From the NCBI RefSeq assembly GCF_010183535.1, contig NC_071329.1:15190001-15254000 (forward strand): DNA of 64,000 nucleotides. The letters run 5' to 3'. The position numbers and the translations under genes are program-made. This document shows, in pieces, positions 44,126 to 56,300 of this stretch (positions are counted from its first letter, which is position 1; every line of letters begins with the position of its first letter). Origin of the DNA: Caenorhabditis remanei (Eukaryota > Nematoda > Chromadorea > Rhabditida > Rhabditidae). The notes under the pieces were generated by a model that ran no database searches, was not told where the DNA came from, and was given only the letters and a program-made list of their open reading frames with translations.

Positions 44126-44994
44126 GAGCCAAAAATTTTTTTTTGAGTTCTCATTTCAATAATTTGAGACTCTGGTGGCTTAGAGAGAATTTAAGGCCCC
44201 AACCTCCAATTCCGAATTTTCAATTTTTTCACTTTTGTTGACTAAAAAACCCCCACATTTCCTGTTCCCTGTCCCCTGTATACTTTTTTTTCAATATTCC
44301 AATTTCCACAAAACCACCAATGTTTACTAAAAAAATAGGGAACACTGACACTCACAACTTTCAGATTTTCCTTACATGATATATACACATTTTGAATGTA
44401 TATAAACTAGAGAAGTTTTGAGAAATCAAGGAATTAACGGGGCCGGATCATCCGGCTCTCCGTTCTCTTTGCTCTTCTAAGAGCTTCTTCTTCTCCGGAT
44501 GTTTCCTTTTCCTTCCTTCCTCTCTCTTGAATTTCATGTGTTCATTTGAAATGACATGTGTGTATGCACATACTTGTATATGAACTATTTATATATATAT
44601 ATTCTTTTTTTTTTGTTTGTTTTGTTGTTGCTGGTACCAGTTTTGACCTTGCTCTTTGCTTTTTTGACCTACTGAAAAAGAGATTGAGAAGCCATAAATT
44701 ATGGTCCTAAGCATTAGTTCGTGACGTAAGAATGTAAGATTTGTGGGCTGAAATTCAGAAAGTTGGGCACCTAGAAATCTGAACTTGGTGGACATAGGGC
44801 TCCTTGCTCCTGGAACTGACAGTGGTGGCTTAAAACCCCGAAATTGTCTTTCTAGGCCGTCGGTCTGAAATGAAAAATTTCATCTGAAAATCTGGAAACC
44901 TCTTTTTACTGCCTGGAATTCCAAATGTTGCCCTAAATACCCACCTAGAAACCCCTTCTTCTTCTTAAAGAAGGTTAGAACTCAACAAAAAAAA

Positions 44995-45070
44995 TTTCGG
45001 CTCTGTGGGTCCCGAACCCATGACCGAACGCGCATGGGTACAAAACCGCAAACGGCTGAGGTACATGGCC
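44995..45070 (-). repeat. tRNA-derived repeat, family 1
   Basis: On the minus strand: CCTCAGCCGTTTGCGG (A-box-like) and GGTTCGGGACCC (B-box-like), with TACCCATGCGC between, matching 44052-44120 and 58565-58635. Confidence 0.6.
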
Positions 45071-45109
45071 GAAAAGCAGGTGCCCACTATGGGCTGTGAT
45101 AAATGTTTT

Positions 45110-45285
45110 GGATTCGCCACCATGGAGTACCCGGTAGCGAGTCGGGCCGGTAAACCGACATATCCGGGTTCGACCCCCACACCTCCCTATCATTTTTTTT
45201 ATTTTTGTCAGGACGTTTTTGTCATGTCTATTTCGAAAGTTAATATGTTCTGGAAGGATTTTGGTATCTAGAAAACCACCTCTCA
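45110..45285 (+). repeat. tRNA-derived SINE-like repeat, family 2
   Basis: Head: GGTAGCGAGTCGGGCCGG (A-box-like) and GGGTTCGACCCCC (B-box), then ACACCT. Tail: GACGTTTTTGTCATG and TGTTCTGGAAGG. Head and tail recur together at 47225-47350 (minus) and 48585-48740 (plus), which marks a mobile unit. Confidence 0.65.
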
Positions 45286-45555
45286 CCTCCTGCAAGTTGT
45301 TTTTTTTTTCATTCTCATATTTTTTCTTATTCTCTTTCTCTTCATTTTTTTCCTTTTTTTTGTCCTCACATGTGAATTTATATGAAATTCGAAACTTCCC
45401 CCCTCTCCGTTTCCTCCTCCGACGTCTTCTTCTTATTCTTATTCCTTCTTTTTTGTTGTCTTCTTCGCTTTTTCCTCTCCTGGTGGTCCCTTGTACAACC
45501 AAAAACTAAAATTTTCTTTAATAAAAACTTGGTTTCAGGATTCTGTAGAAGTAGA

Positions 45556-48500
45556 ATGAGTAGTCGAATCGGAAGAGTCTATGATCGTCCGATGGATCGG
45601 CGTGAGTTTCCAGACACATATTTTAGCTCGGCAAAGTTCTTACAACCGCGCTCCACCGAAATGCCCTTGAGAAATGTCTCTTTTTCTCTGAGTCTCTCAA
45701 TTTCGCACACAATTCACTTCAGTTTCGGTAGAGCGCTGTTGTAAGAAGCGTGCCGTGTTAACACAGACTATCCCAGCCCATTTCCTCAATTTGCAGGTTC
45801 CCGTTCATCATCCGCCCATCCTCCTCAACCATACCACGCTATTTCTGAGGTCTACACCAAGGAAATCACCCATCACCCGATTGGTCCCGCTTCTGAATAC
45901 CCTCCAGAAGTCATCGAGATGTTGAGGGAGGAGCCACGGGCGCCCCATACTGAAGGCTCAGCTGAGGAGAGAACTCATACACCACCGTTGATTAGAAGCC
46001 GAGAAAACACGTGGACACCTGAAAACTTTCCGATCGTTCGTGTACCATCCGCCCAGTTTACTGATATTATGACGGAGCTCTATGACTATCATGAAGTGGA
46101 GGAGAAGTACACCCGTCGTTCAGTAACTCCTGATCCAGCACCTCTCCGATCCCCACCAACCTATCAAGTCATCCCACCGACTCCTGAGAAAACAACGCCA
46201 CGTCATCATCAAGGAATCCCGCTGACGACGTCCGAGAAGAAGCCTCTTCCAATGTATGAAGAATATGTGAAAATGCAGAGAGACGAGAATCGAAATGTTC
46301 CAAGACCCAAGTCTCCATCTTCAGGAGCTTCTGAATCCAATAGGGTCAATAACAATGAGAAACTCCGTCACATTGACTCGTCCTCTTCTGAATCTGTGAC
46401 AGATTCTGAGGCCACTATTCAGAATTCTGGAGATGTAAAGCATCCAGAAGACTCGGGAAAACGTTACGTGTATACTCATGATGTCTACGTGGATTCAACA
46501 ACTGGGAGACCGTTTACACCTGGGAGAGAAGATGTTCAGGAGAAGAGGAATTGTGATAAGTTTAAGCTGAATGTGAGTTGAATCTGGCTCCTTTCTTCAC
46601 TCTCCTTGTTTTTTAAGCGGAAAAGAGTGCGATAGACTTTTTGGCAAAGTTAGATAACTAACTGAATGTACATTTCCAATTTCAGGTCTACTTCAAACCT
46701 CCCCACCCTCCAGTCGAAGAATTCTACAAATTAGACGAAATTGAAATTGAGAAGCAAGAGGGCATGTGAGTCACTCATTCACTTTGTTGACTAATATGTA
46801 CATTTTTCCAATTTCAGTGTTCTCCCGACGCTCCGCCCCTCGCGTTCCTCGACTATATTATCTCGAAGTGCCTCGTCCAATCCATCAGTTCCAATGGATC
46901 ATCGTCGTGCTATTCCGACTCGCACTTCTGTTCTTCGTAAGGAACACGAGATTCTTACTGTTCCACTGAACAGAAGTCAATCTGTGAGACAATCGAGGAT
47001 CTCCGAGCAGAGTAGACGGTGAGTTACGGTAATTTCTTGGGTTACGGTAGTTCCTTCTAATTCTTGTAGATTGGGTACGCAAAGTGTCGTAAGATCCAAT
47101 GCATTCTCCCAACTTCCCAGAATACACCATAACCTACGAGAAGTTGCATACATTAGCCTTCATATTCCTACTGTATGCCGGTTAGTATAAGACACTTTGC
47201 GTACCTAGTCTATTCCTTCAAAAACATCTAAACTTTGGAAATAAACATGACAAAAACGTCCTGACAAACGGCAAAAAATTTTAGGAAGGTATGGGGGGTC
47301 GAACCCGGATATATCGGTTTACCGGCCCGACTCGCTACCGGGTACACCACAAAGGCGGAAGTGGCGTCGGGCCAGCGAGGGTCGTCATAAGAGTGCAAAA
47401 AATCAGAGGAGGCGACGGGGTGTCAGTTAATTTTGTAAATTTGAACATCAAAGCTCCGAAGGTTATAACTTTCTTGAAGGGGCTTATAGAAAAAAGTGTT
47501 TAACTACAAAAATGGAGAAGAAGACTTTTTCTATAACATATCAAAATTTCAAACTTGTGCGACCTACCTATGCTGATATATTGGAGCAGTTGCATGACTA
47601 GACTGGACGGTCACTATCTGAAGGGGATCTCAAGCTCTTCTTTTCTAGAAAATGGTATCAATAGAGCGCACTCAGTAGTTTTATGCAATGGGAAGATTCG
47701 AATTTATCTTTCTAACACTAAGAAGTCTTTTTTTTTCAGTTCCACATCGAAAACCGTCACCGAACGTTCGATCCCAGTCCACCTGGAGGACACCCAATCC
47801 ATCAATATGGATGAAATTTTCCCGAAAATGCCACATCCACAAACTGTCACCAATGTCCATCATCAACACCCGCAAAGTCGATCTTCAACTATTTCGAGAG
47901 CTCCAGAAGTTCGAGGATCCATCGATAAGGGGTACTGTAGTAGGGGTACTGTAGTTTTATCAAACGATTGACTGATTCCAGAGACTACCCACGTCAACAT
48001 CGTACTCCATCAGTAGTCTCTAGAAATACCGTGCCAGTTCATTCGGGTACCCCGGATCTTCCATTTACGAGGTGAGAACGGGTTCATAAAAATCTTTTAA
48101 AAATTCGATTTTCAGAGGAATCTCCAAGACGCCAAGTGTTCAGGACTACAAAGCTAAACGGTATATTCTTTTTTGGCTATTTTGCGAACAAATGTTCAGT
48201 GGTTTCAAATTTTCAGACCATCCGAACGCTCACCAAGCTTCCTTTCTTCCCATGCTCCGTCGCATAAAACTACTGAAAGGTAAGTGCGCTCTATTGATAA
48301 CATTTTCAAGGAAAAGAGCTTCAGATCCCCGTCCGAAGTCCGCATTCCAGTGACCGTACAGTCAACAGCTCCAATATCTCAGCATAGGTAGGTCGCACAA
48401 GTTTAAAATTTTGGTATGCTATAGAAAAAGTCTTCATCTCCATTTTTGTAGTTGACCACTTTTTTCTATAAGCCTGTCCAAAAAAGTTATAGACCGGCGG

Positions 48501-50271
48501 AAAAAGTGATAAGTGGTGTTGCCGCCACCATTGAACTGCTACAGTCTCATGACAACCCTCGCTGGCATAACGCCACTTCCGCCTTTTTGGTGTACCCGGT
48601 AGCGAGTCGGGCCGGTAAACCGACATACCGGGGTTCGACTCCCACACCTTCATATCACCTTTTGCTTTTTGTCGGGACGTTTTTGTCATCTTTACTTCCT
48701 AGGTTTAGATGTTCAGGAAGGTTTTTGGTGTCTGAAAAACCATAAAAGTCAAGACAAGACCTAGAAAATACCTTACAGGCGCAATCCCAGAAAAAAACTT
48801 TGTGTAACTACAGTAATCCTGAACTACAAAACTACAGTAACCCTACTTCTTTTCAGACCTCACGAGAAGCCTCATGAGAAGCGCCCGAGCCCGGAAGAAT
48901 TGGATTATGGACGGTATGTTCAAAAATCGTTTCGTTTACTTGAACTCTTCGAACTTTCAGATTCCCAAATGGCCAATCTCGTTATCCAGGAGACCACGTG
49001 AGGGATCTACAGTATACCAGAGGAGTCTCCAAGACACCCAGTGATAAGGATTACCGAGTGGAGAGAACACCACCATCAACTGTTCATATTCCATACAACA
49101 ATCCGGAAAAAGAGAGGTACAGTAATCCTGAAACTACAGTAACCATGTACATGGAGAGAGAGGGAGAGAGACGCAGAGAAACGAGACACCCTCCTCTTTT
49201 CGCACGCTCTCTCGCCCTTCAGACTTTGAAGGCGCATATCTCAAAAGTGGGCGGAGCTATCAAAAAGTTCTCAACTAACAAAATGTGTAAAATTTTATGT
49301 AGATCATTTTTATAGTTGACAACTTTTTTGTAGGTGTGATCTTTAAACAGATAGAGCCATTTTAGCACTTGCAAATAGTACTTTCAGAGCCTACCAAGCC
49401 GCCAAATCCATTCCATCTGCCAGGTCCTCGTATAGATCTGAAACCAACAAGTCACTGGCTCCATCTGAGAGGTACAGTAACCGAGTACCTCACGAAGAGA
49501 CTCCAGAACTACCATTCACTAGAGGCATCTCGAAAACTCCGAGCGATACGGAAAAGAGGTGGGTACAGTAATCCAAGAGGAGCTACAGTAAGAAATTTCA
49601 GAAGTCCATCGTCAACAGTGCATATTCCATTCAATGATCCGGAGAAGGAAAGAGCCTACCAACAATCCCAAGCTTCTCCAAAACATCGCCCGTCTGGAAG
49701 GTTTGTCATCTGAAAGTACCGTACTCCTTTCTAAAAAAAGACAATTTCATTTCAGGACCCAATCGCCATCAAAGCCACGTGTCCGCTCTCCTAGTGCCAA
49801 GGTATCGAATGTTGCAGGAAAAAAACTCTGAAAAGTTTTCAAACTTTCAGTTTAATAGGGTTGAAAGCTGATATTCGTATTCAACTCGTCGAGAGCTTTC
49901 AGAAAAGTACAATCATGCCCACATTTGGAATTAATTGGGTCTCACCACGATACTACGGTATGCACCTTTAAAACGGGGGTACTGTAGTATTCGTGGTGGG
50001 ACCCAAAAAGAAGCAAATATGGGCATGATTATACTTTTCTGAAAGCACTCGATGAGCGAAATACGAATATGACCATGCCAAGGGAAGAAAATTAGGTGGG
50101 ATCGAGAAATTTCCAATTTTTAGCTTAAAATTTAATTTTTTTTGAAAAGTTCTCTATTTCCAGGCGAGACCCACGTCACAGGGACCATTCGAAGAGATAG
50201 TGCACATAAAGGAGAGATACGAGAGAGACGAGACGATTCGCCGCTTTTTCCCGACTACAACTACCGTTTAG
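45556..50271 (+). CDS. 730-aa Ser/Pro-rich protein with internal repeats and PDZ-ligand-like C-terminus
   Basis: Fifteen exons: 45556-45601, 45797-46572, 46686-46765, 46818-47018, 47740-47931, 47982-48071, 48116-48160, 48217-48279, 48325-48387, 48857-48913, 48961-49116, 49388-49558, 49602-49700, 49756-49801 and 50164-50271. Every junction keeps frame. Starts MSSRIGRVYDRPMDRR after GGTTTCAG. The chain is low-complexity, basic and Ser/Thr/Pro-rich without signal or membrane segments. Repeated motifs are FTRGISKTPS / YTRGVSKTPS / FTRGISKTPS and STVHIPYNNPEKER / STVHIPFNDPEKER, and most inner introns are phase 2, falling after an Arg codon. This pattern suggests exon duplication. It ends FFPTTTTV, a class I PDZ-binding consensus. 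I do not recognise the family; a scaffold or cytoskeletal role is inference only. Confidence 0.85.
45630..45750. repeat. MITE, GTTCTTACAAC family, copy 1
   Basis: Left: AGTTCTTACAACCGCGCTCC then ACCGAAA. Right: TTTCGGTAGAGCGCTGTTG then TAAGAA. The middle TCTGAGTCTCTCAATTT is shared with the copy at 60025-60160. In intron 1 of the 730-aa gene. Confidence 0.8.
47220..47600 (-). repeat. composite tRNA-derived repeat in an intron
   Basis: Minus-orientation copy of the family 2 head and tail (47222-47350), joined to the TAGAAAAAGT / TTGTAGTTAAAC block (47440-47600). It occupies the largest intron of the 730-aa gene. Confidence 0.6.
48400..48760 (+). repeat. composite tRNA-derived repeat in an intron
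   Basis: Block with AGAAAAAGTCTTCATCTCC (48424 on), a linker, then the family 2 head GGTGTACCCGGTAGCG (48591 on) with B-box GGGGTTCGACTCC and ACACC that can pair with the first GGTGT, then the tail GACGTTTTTGTCATC. In intron 9 of the 730-aa gene. Confidence 0.65.
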
Positions 50272-50569
50272 CTCTGAAAATTGATATTTATCTGAAGTTT
50301 TTCTTATCAAAAAATGCTTTCATCGCCCCTCACGAATCTTGCTACAATTCCGGCTTTCTAAAATTTAACCAATAATAAACCATTGCTTGCCCAAGTTTAT
50401 TATTCACATAGAAAAGGATCCGAGTAAATGGGAAAATATGGGGGAATTGTGGGGGGGGAGCAAAAGTGAACATACACAGTAATTTACAAAAAAGGGAGAG
50501 AGCGAATGATGGAAGTGGTAAAAAACGAGTATTTGAAAAAATATGAGATAAGAAAAGCGAATTATTGAA

Positions 50570-52457
50570 TTATTCCCGTCGCAATTGATCGAGTCGAGCC
50601 TGGAGATCGTCGTCGACTTCATTGGATCCACCAGCACCTCCACCACCGCCTCCAGCGGCCACTGCTTGACGTCCAGACTGGAAAAAGAGAGAAATTTGGA
50701 ATAGTTTTTTTTTTTACTTTAATTCGAATATTGTAGAGAAAAGTGATAGCATTATAATCTTACTATTTTCTAACTATTCTACAAGAAAAAATTGAACAAG
50801 ATCACGTAAAATTCAACTGTAACGCACAATTGCCAGTTTAGCGCTGCTAAACAGCGCTAAATGTTCAAAACGCAATTTTCGTTAAACTTCAGGGAATTTC
50901 TTCGAAATGTTGGGAAAAATGTTACACCTACATCATAATCTTTGTATTTTTAAACTATTTTGTCGAAAATTTCAAACGAAAACATGTAAAATTCAACTGA
51001 AACGCATAATTTTCAGTTTAGCGCTGCCAGACAGCGCTAAGCGATTAAAAACGTTCAATATGCACTTTTCGCTCATTTTTAGAGAGATTTTCATCGAAAT
51101 TTTCGCAATAAAGTTACACATAGGTGGTATTTTCTCTATTATCTTTCTATTTTGTTAAAAATCTCAAATGAAAATATGGAAAATTCAACTGAAAACCATA
51201 ATTTTCAGTTTTAGCGCTGCTAAACAGCGCTAAACTCGTAACAACGTTCAACACGCAATTTTCACTAATTTTCAGAGATTCCCTTCGAAATTTGTAGAAT
51301 AAAGTAATCATAGCGATATTATCTCACTATTTTCATAGGGTTTTGATAATAATTCGAAGAAAACACGTAAAATTTAACAGAAACGCACAATTGTCAAGTT
51401 TAACGCTGCTAACCAGCTCTAACCGCGTAAAAACGTACAACACACACTTTTCGCGTATTTTCAGAGACTTTTAATGAAATTTTCAGCACAAAGGTACACC
51501 TGCATCAAAATCAATGTATTTTCGAACTAAAAAAGTCAAAAATTTCAATCGAAAACATGTAAAATTCAACTGAAACGAACAATTTTCTGTTTAGCGCTGC
51601 AAACCAGCACTAAACGTTCGACACTTATTTTTACGAATTTTCTTTCAAATTTTTGGAATAAAATCGAACCTTTTCTCCTCCAGCAGTGAGTCCTCCTGCA
51701 GCTGATGGAAGTCCAGCCATCTCCTCTCCCATTTGTATGCCGAGCTCGTCGAGGACCTGAAAAAAGAAAAGAGTTTTTTTTTTGGGTTTTCCATCAAAAA
51801 TCAATAACTTACCTGATTCACAATTTGATCACTCTCCTCCTCATCACCGGCGTCACCAAGGGCATCATCGATCGCGTCACTCATAACCTCCTCCTTCATA
51901 TCCATAATCTCACTCTGTTTTTCGAATTCCATCATAATTTTCTGGATCTGGGGGAGGTTGAGCTGGCGATTCATTGATTGCATCGCCTTGGTGACGCCTT
52001 TCATAGCCGAGGCCATTGCATCTTGGCTTTTGAGGGTTTGAACCTTCAATGAGACCGCCTGAAATGAAATTCAAGTTTTTTTTTGAAAATTGGGTAATTA
52101 AAATTGTTGAAATACCTGGATATTGGCCTTCATCATTATGAACTTCTTCACATAGCGACGAGTGCGGACGAGGTCCTTGGCCATGACCTTCACTGAGTCC
52201 TGAACAGAAATAAAAGTATTTTTTTCTTTTCAAAATTGAAAATCCTCACCATTTGGTTCTTTTTCGCCATATTCTTGATGTCGGCGATGATCTTCTTCTC
52301 CTGAGCTTCCATGCGAGCTCTCTCACGATCCAATTCACGGATTGCCTGAAAATAATTGAATTATTTGATTTAAAAGTATACAAACCTTGTTGAGGGCTCT
52401 CTGATTCTGTCGGAGAAGCTCGGCTGGTGTTTTGCGGCGTCCGAAGAGGAAGTCCAT
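50570..52457 (-). CDS. vps-2: ESCRT-III subunit VPS2/CHMP2
   Basis: Minus-strand exons are 52386-52457, 52250-52345, 52116-52199, 51813-52058, 51670-51756 and 50570-50677; 230 aa, near the human CHMP2A length. The start MDFLFGRRKTPAELLRQNQR follows TTTTTTCAG. Charged helices typical of Snf7 proteins come next (RELDRERARMEAQEKKIIAD, then KVMAKDLVRTRRYVKKF), followed by acidic helices and a Gly-rich linker. The C-terminus DLQARLDQLRRE is a clear MIM1 motif for binding the MIT domain of VPS4. It acts in endosomal sorting and membrane scission. The last intron (50678-51669) is unusually long and filled with a tandem array. tiar-2 is divergent, 930 bp away. Confidence 0.96.
50825..51640 (-). repeat. 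intronic tandem array, about 5 units of 185-195 bp, palindromic cores
   Basis: Cores near 50836, 51019, 51209, 51397 and 51595, each a version of TTTAGCGCTGCTAAACAGCG then CTAAA. Each is preceded by an AACTGAAACGCA-like block and followed by GTTCAACACGCAATTTT-like and TTCAGAGA-like blocks. The same unit, inverted on the plus strand, forms the array in tiar-2, so it has the same sense relative to transcription in both genes. Confidence 0.85.
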
Positions 52458-53387
52458 GGCTGAAAAAAAAAATTGTATGACTCATCGAGAACAATTTCAC
52501 AATAAATTAAAAATGACAGTTTTAACGAATTTTAAAATGAAAACACATGGAGAAAAACATTTTAAGCAAATGAGACATTTAGAATTCATTTATTTGGGCT
52601 GAAAATAACAAAAAAACTTCGGAAAATGATAGTTTACAAGCTTTTTCTGAAAAAGAGAAGGCAGGTGACTAGTGAAATGCAAACACGCTCTACACACACT
52701 TGTTCATTGCCGACACTTCCAAAAAATTCGGCTGCGTCAAAATTTTGATCACACGGAAAAATGGGAGGAGCCAGCCAATAAAAATTTTGCAAATCCAGCG
52801 CAAGAACAATCAGCGCGCAGTGGCCGTGGCCGAAAATAAGTAAGATACAATGAATAGTTTGACAAACTGGCAATAAATAACGTCTCCAGTGTGAATTTGT
52901 TTTGCCCAATTTGAAAAATCATAATTTTCAATAATATAAACTAAAAATATGTGATGAAAAATGAAAAATGTTGAAGACTGCAAAGATATTACGCTGTGAG
53001 TGGAGTGGAAGAGAAATTTACACTAAATCGATGGTGGCCGTATGGCCGATGTGGCCGAAGAAACCAAAAGTGACATTTTAAAGAAACAAGCTTATTATCA
53101 GAATTTTTGGAAATCGAAGTGAATCATTGAGGTAAACCGGTTGAGAAACTGATAATTAAAGAGAAATATTGCAAAAAAACTTGCAGACACAGCTGAAATC
53201 TTCAATTATTGAAAAAAGATGCTATCGCTAGAAAGCAAGCGCGCCCCACCGGTCACTTCAAAAATAATTTGCATTTTTTTCGTAAATAAAACAAAAACCT
53301 GTCAATTTTCTGACTTTTCGTGCTTCTTCTAGTCAAAATGTTCTCAAAATGAAGAATTTCAGGTTCTAAAATCGACAAAACTTGAGA
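52458..53387. promoter_or_regulatory. divergent intergenic region between vps-2 and tiar-2
   Basis: 930 bp between two start codons on opposite strands, so it must contain both promoters. CGTGGCCG/CGGCCACTGCGCGC-like GC-rich patches lie near 52820, with GCCGTATGGCCGATGTGGCC near 53037. No TATA box and no third gene are supported. Confidence 0.5.
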
Positions 53388-56300
53388 ATGTCGTCATTCT
53401 ACAGTAGTGGAGACGACAACAACGGCTACAACCCGCGGATTCACTCTCGATACGCCGAGCGCGAAGGATATCATTTGGCGTCGGGATCCGAAGACCCACG
53501 GACCTTGTAAGTATATCGTTTTTCAGTTTTAACAACGGTTTGTCTTTTTTCAGATTTGTCGGAAATCTCGATCCAGCCATCACCGACGAGTTCCTCGCCA
53601 CACTCTTCAATCAGATAGGTGCAGTGACAAAAGCAAAGATTATTTTCGATGTGAGTTAGAAGTTTTTCTAGAAGGATTCATTTTGTGTTTTCAGGGACTC
53701 AACGATCCGTTCGCGTTCGTCGAGTTCTCGGACCACAACCAGGCGTCGCAGGCTCTCCAATCGATGAATGGACGTCAACTTCTCGAGCGCGAAATGCGAG
53801 TGAACTGGGCGGTCGAACCGAATCAACCCGGAGATCGTAACAAGCCAGAAACCTCTCGTCACTTCCACGTCTTCGTCGGAGATCTCTCCGCTGAAATAGA
53901 CTCGACGAAGCTTCGCGAGGCGTTCCTCCCATTCGGAGAAGTGTCGGAAGCGAAAATTATTCGAGACAATGCGACAAACAAAGCCAAGGGATACGGATTT
54001 GTCTCATACCCGAGAAGAGAAGACGCCGAGAGAGCTATTGAGCAAATGAATGGCCAATGGTTGGGACGGAGAACGATTCGTACAAATTGGGCGACCAGAA
54101 AGCCTGAAGAGGAAGGAGGAGAACGTCGGGAGCGAGATAGAAATGAAAGAGGGGATCGACCACATCGAGGTGAAGGACGACATCATCACTTCGAGAAGAC
54201 GTATGATGAGGTGTTTAGAGAGGCGGCAGCTGACAACACGTCCGTCTATGTTGGAAATATCAACTCCCTCACTGGTAAATTTTTGAAAACTTTTGAAATG
54301 TATGATGAACGTAACAACAACAGCAGTTTTAGCGCTGGTTAGCAGCGCTTAACTGACAATTGTGCGTTTCAGTTACATTTGTCGTGTTTTCTTTCGGAAT
54401 TTTTAGCAAAAAACCATGAAAACAGTGAGATAGCATCTCGGTAATTACTTGACTCTACAAATTTCGCAGAAAATCCGAAAAAATTAACGCAAATTGCGTG
54501 TTGAACGTTTAACGCTGCGCTACAGCGCTAAAACTGGCAATATTGCGTTTCTGTTAAAATTTCCATGATTTCGTTTAAAATTTCTGACAAAATGGTTTGA
54601 AAAGACAATGATTATGATGCAGATGTAACTTTGTTTCGAAAATTCCAAAGAAAATCACTGAAAAATTATGGAAAATTGCGGATGGAACGTTTAACGCTGT
54701 TTAACAGCGCTAAACTGAAAATTATGCGTTTCTGCTAAATTTTACACCTTTTACAATTTCCGACAAAATAGAAAGATAATAGAGAGAATACAATTTAGGT
54801 GTAGTTTTATTGCAAATATTTCGAAGAAAGTCCCTGAAAATTGGTGAATGGTGTGTGTTTTAAAGTGCGCGTTTTTAAGCGTTTAGCAGCGCTGAACTGA
54901 AATTTGTGCGTTTCTGTTCAATTTTACATATTTTCGTTTGAAAATTCTGACGAAATGTTCGAAAATACAATGATTAGGATGTAGGTGTAGTTTTATTCTA
55001 AATATTGCGACAAAAGTCCCTGAAAATTAGTGAAAAAAACCTGTTGAACGTTTTTACTCGTTTAGCGCTTGTTATTATCAAAACAATTTTTCTTGACATT
55101 TTTCTGAGCCCGCGAAAGTTGCCGCCTTTGAATTTAATAACGCCCCCTTTTTGCAGTCTCCGGCAGGGTTTTTCGCAATCCGCCGCGCACTTTTTTCGCG
55201 ATTTATTTTCAGCTTCGATTATCGAAGTATTTGTAAGCTGTAAAACTGTTTTTGTTGCACGTGTTCTCCATATGTAGTGGTAAAAAGAAAAAAACGGAAC
55301 AAGGCATGTTAATTTCCTAATTTTCGTTTGAAAAAACGCGAAAAGCGTCAGAAATTTGGAAAAATCTGTTGAACGATGACTCGGAAAGCGAAAACTGTAG
55401 CAAGACAAGAGAAAGGACAAAGAAAATATGAAAAATAACGTATTTATTGAGAATCAAGCAGTGAATAACGTTGAATAACGTTTTTAAACATGTCTAATTA
55501 AATTTTAATGCTGAAAGGAAATTAATTCATTTACGGAGCATGAGGATTCCAGTAAAAACCCCGCAAAACTCTGAGCAAGATCGACTAAGACCGGAATCAG
55601 TAGTCACTCCGTGTTTCTTCTTTTTTTGATTGATGATTATACTTATTTATCTGCAAAATTAATTTTGGAAGTAAAATTTTTATTTTTCTATTTTATTGAA
55701 GCTGTTGGTCCTCCGTTTGTTGCTTTTAACCTCATTCCGTCTGAAACAAACAAAGAGTGATATTTTCCAACAAATATAAACTATTTTTTAAACAATTAGA
55801 ATGTATTCAAGCCAAAAACAACGAAAAATAAAGCATCAAAATACGCTGAAAATAAATCGCGAAAAAAGTGCGCGGCGGATTGCGAAAAACCCTGCCGGAG
55901 ACTGCAAAAAGGGGGCGTTATTAAATTCAAAGGCGGCAACTTTCGCGGGCTCAGAAAAATGTCAAGAAAAATTGTTTTGATAATAGCAGCGCTAAAACTG
56001 ACAAATGTGCGTTTATGTCGATCTTCTGCAGCTTTCGTCTGGAATTTTCTGGAATTTTCTGCAAAACACTATGAAACGGTGAGAAAGCATTACTATAATT
56101 ACTTTATTCTACAAATTTCGAAGAAAATTCCTGAAAATTAGTGAAAACTGCATGTTGAACGTTTAGCGCTGTTTAGCAGCGCTAAAATGAAAATTGAGCG
56201 TTTTAGTTGAATTTTAGGTGTTTTCGTTTGGATTTTTTGACAAATTAGAAAAATATTTTTAAATAGTGTTTTAAAAAAGGTTATAATGTAGGAGTAACTT

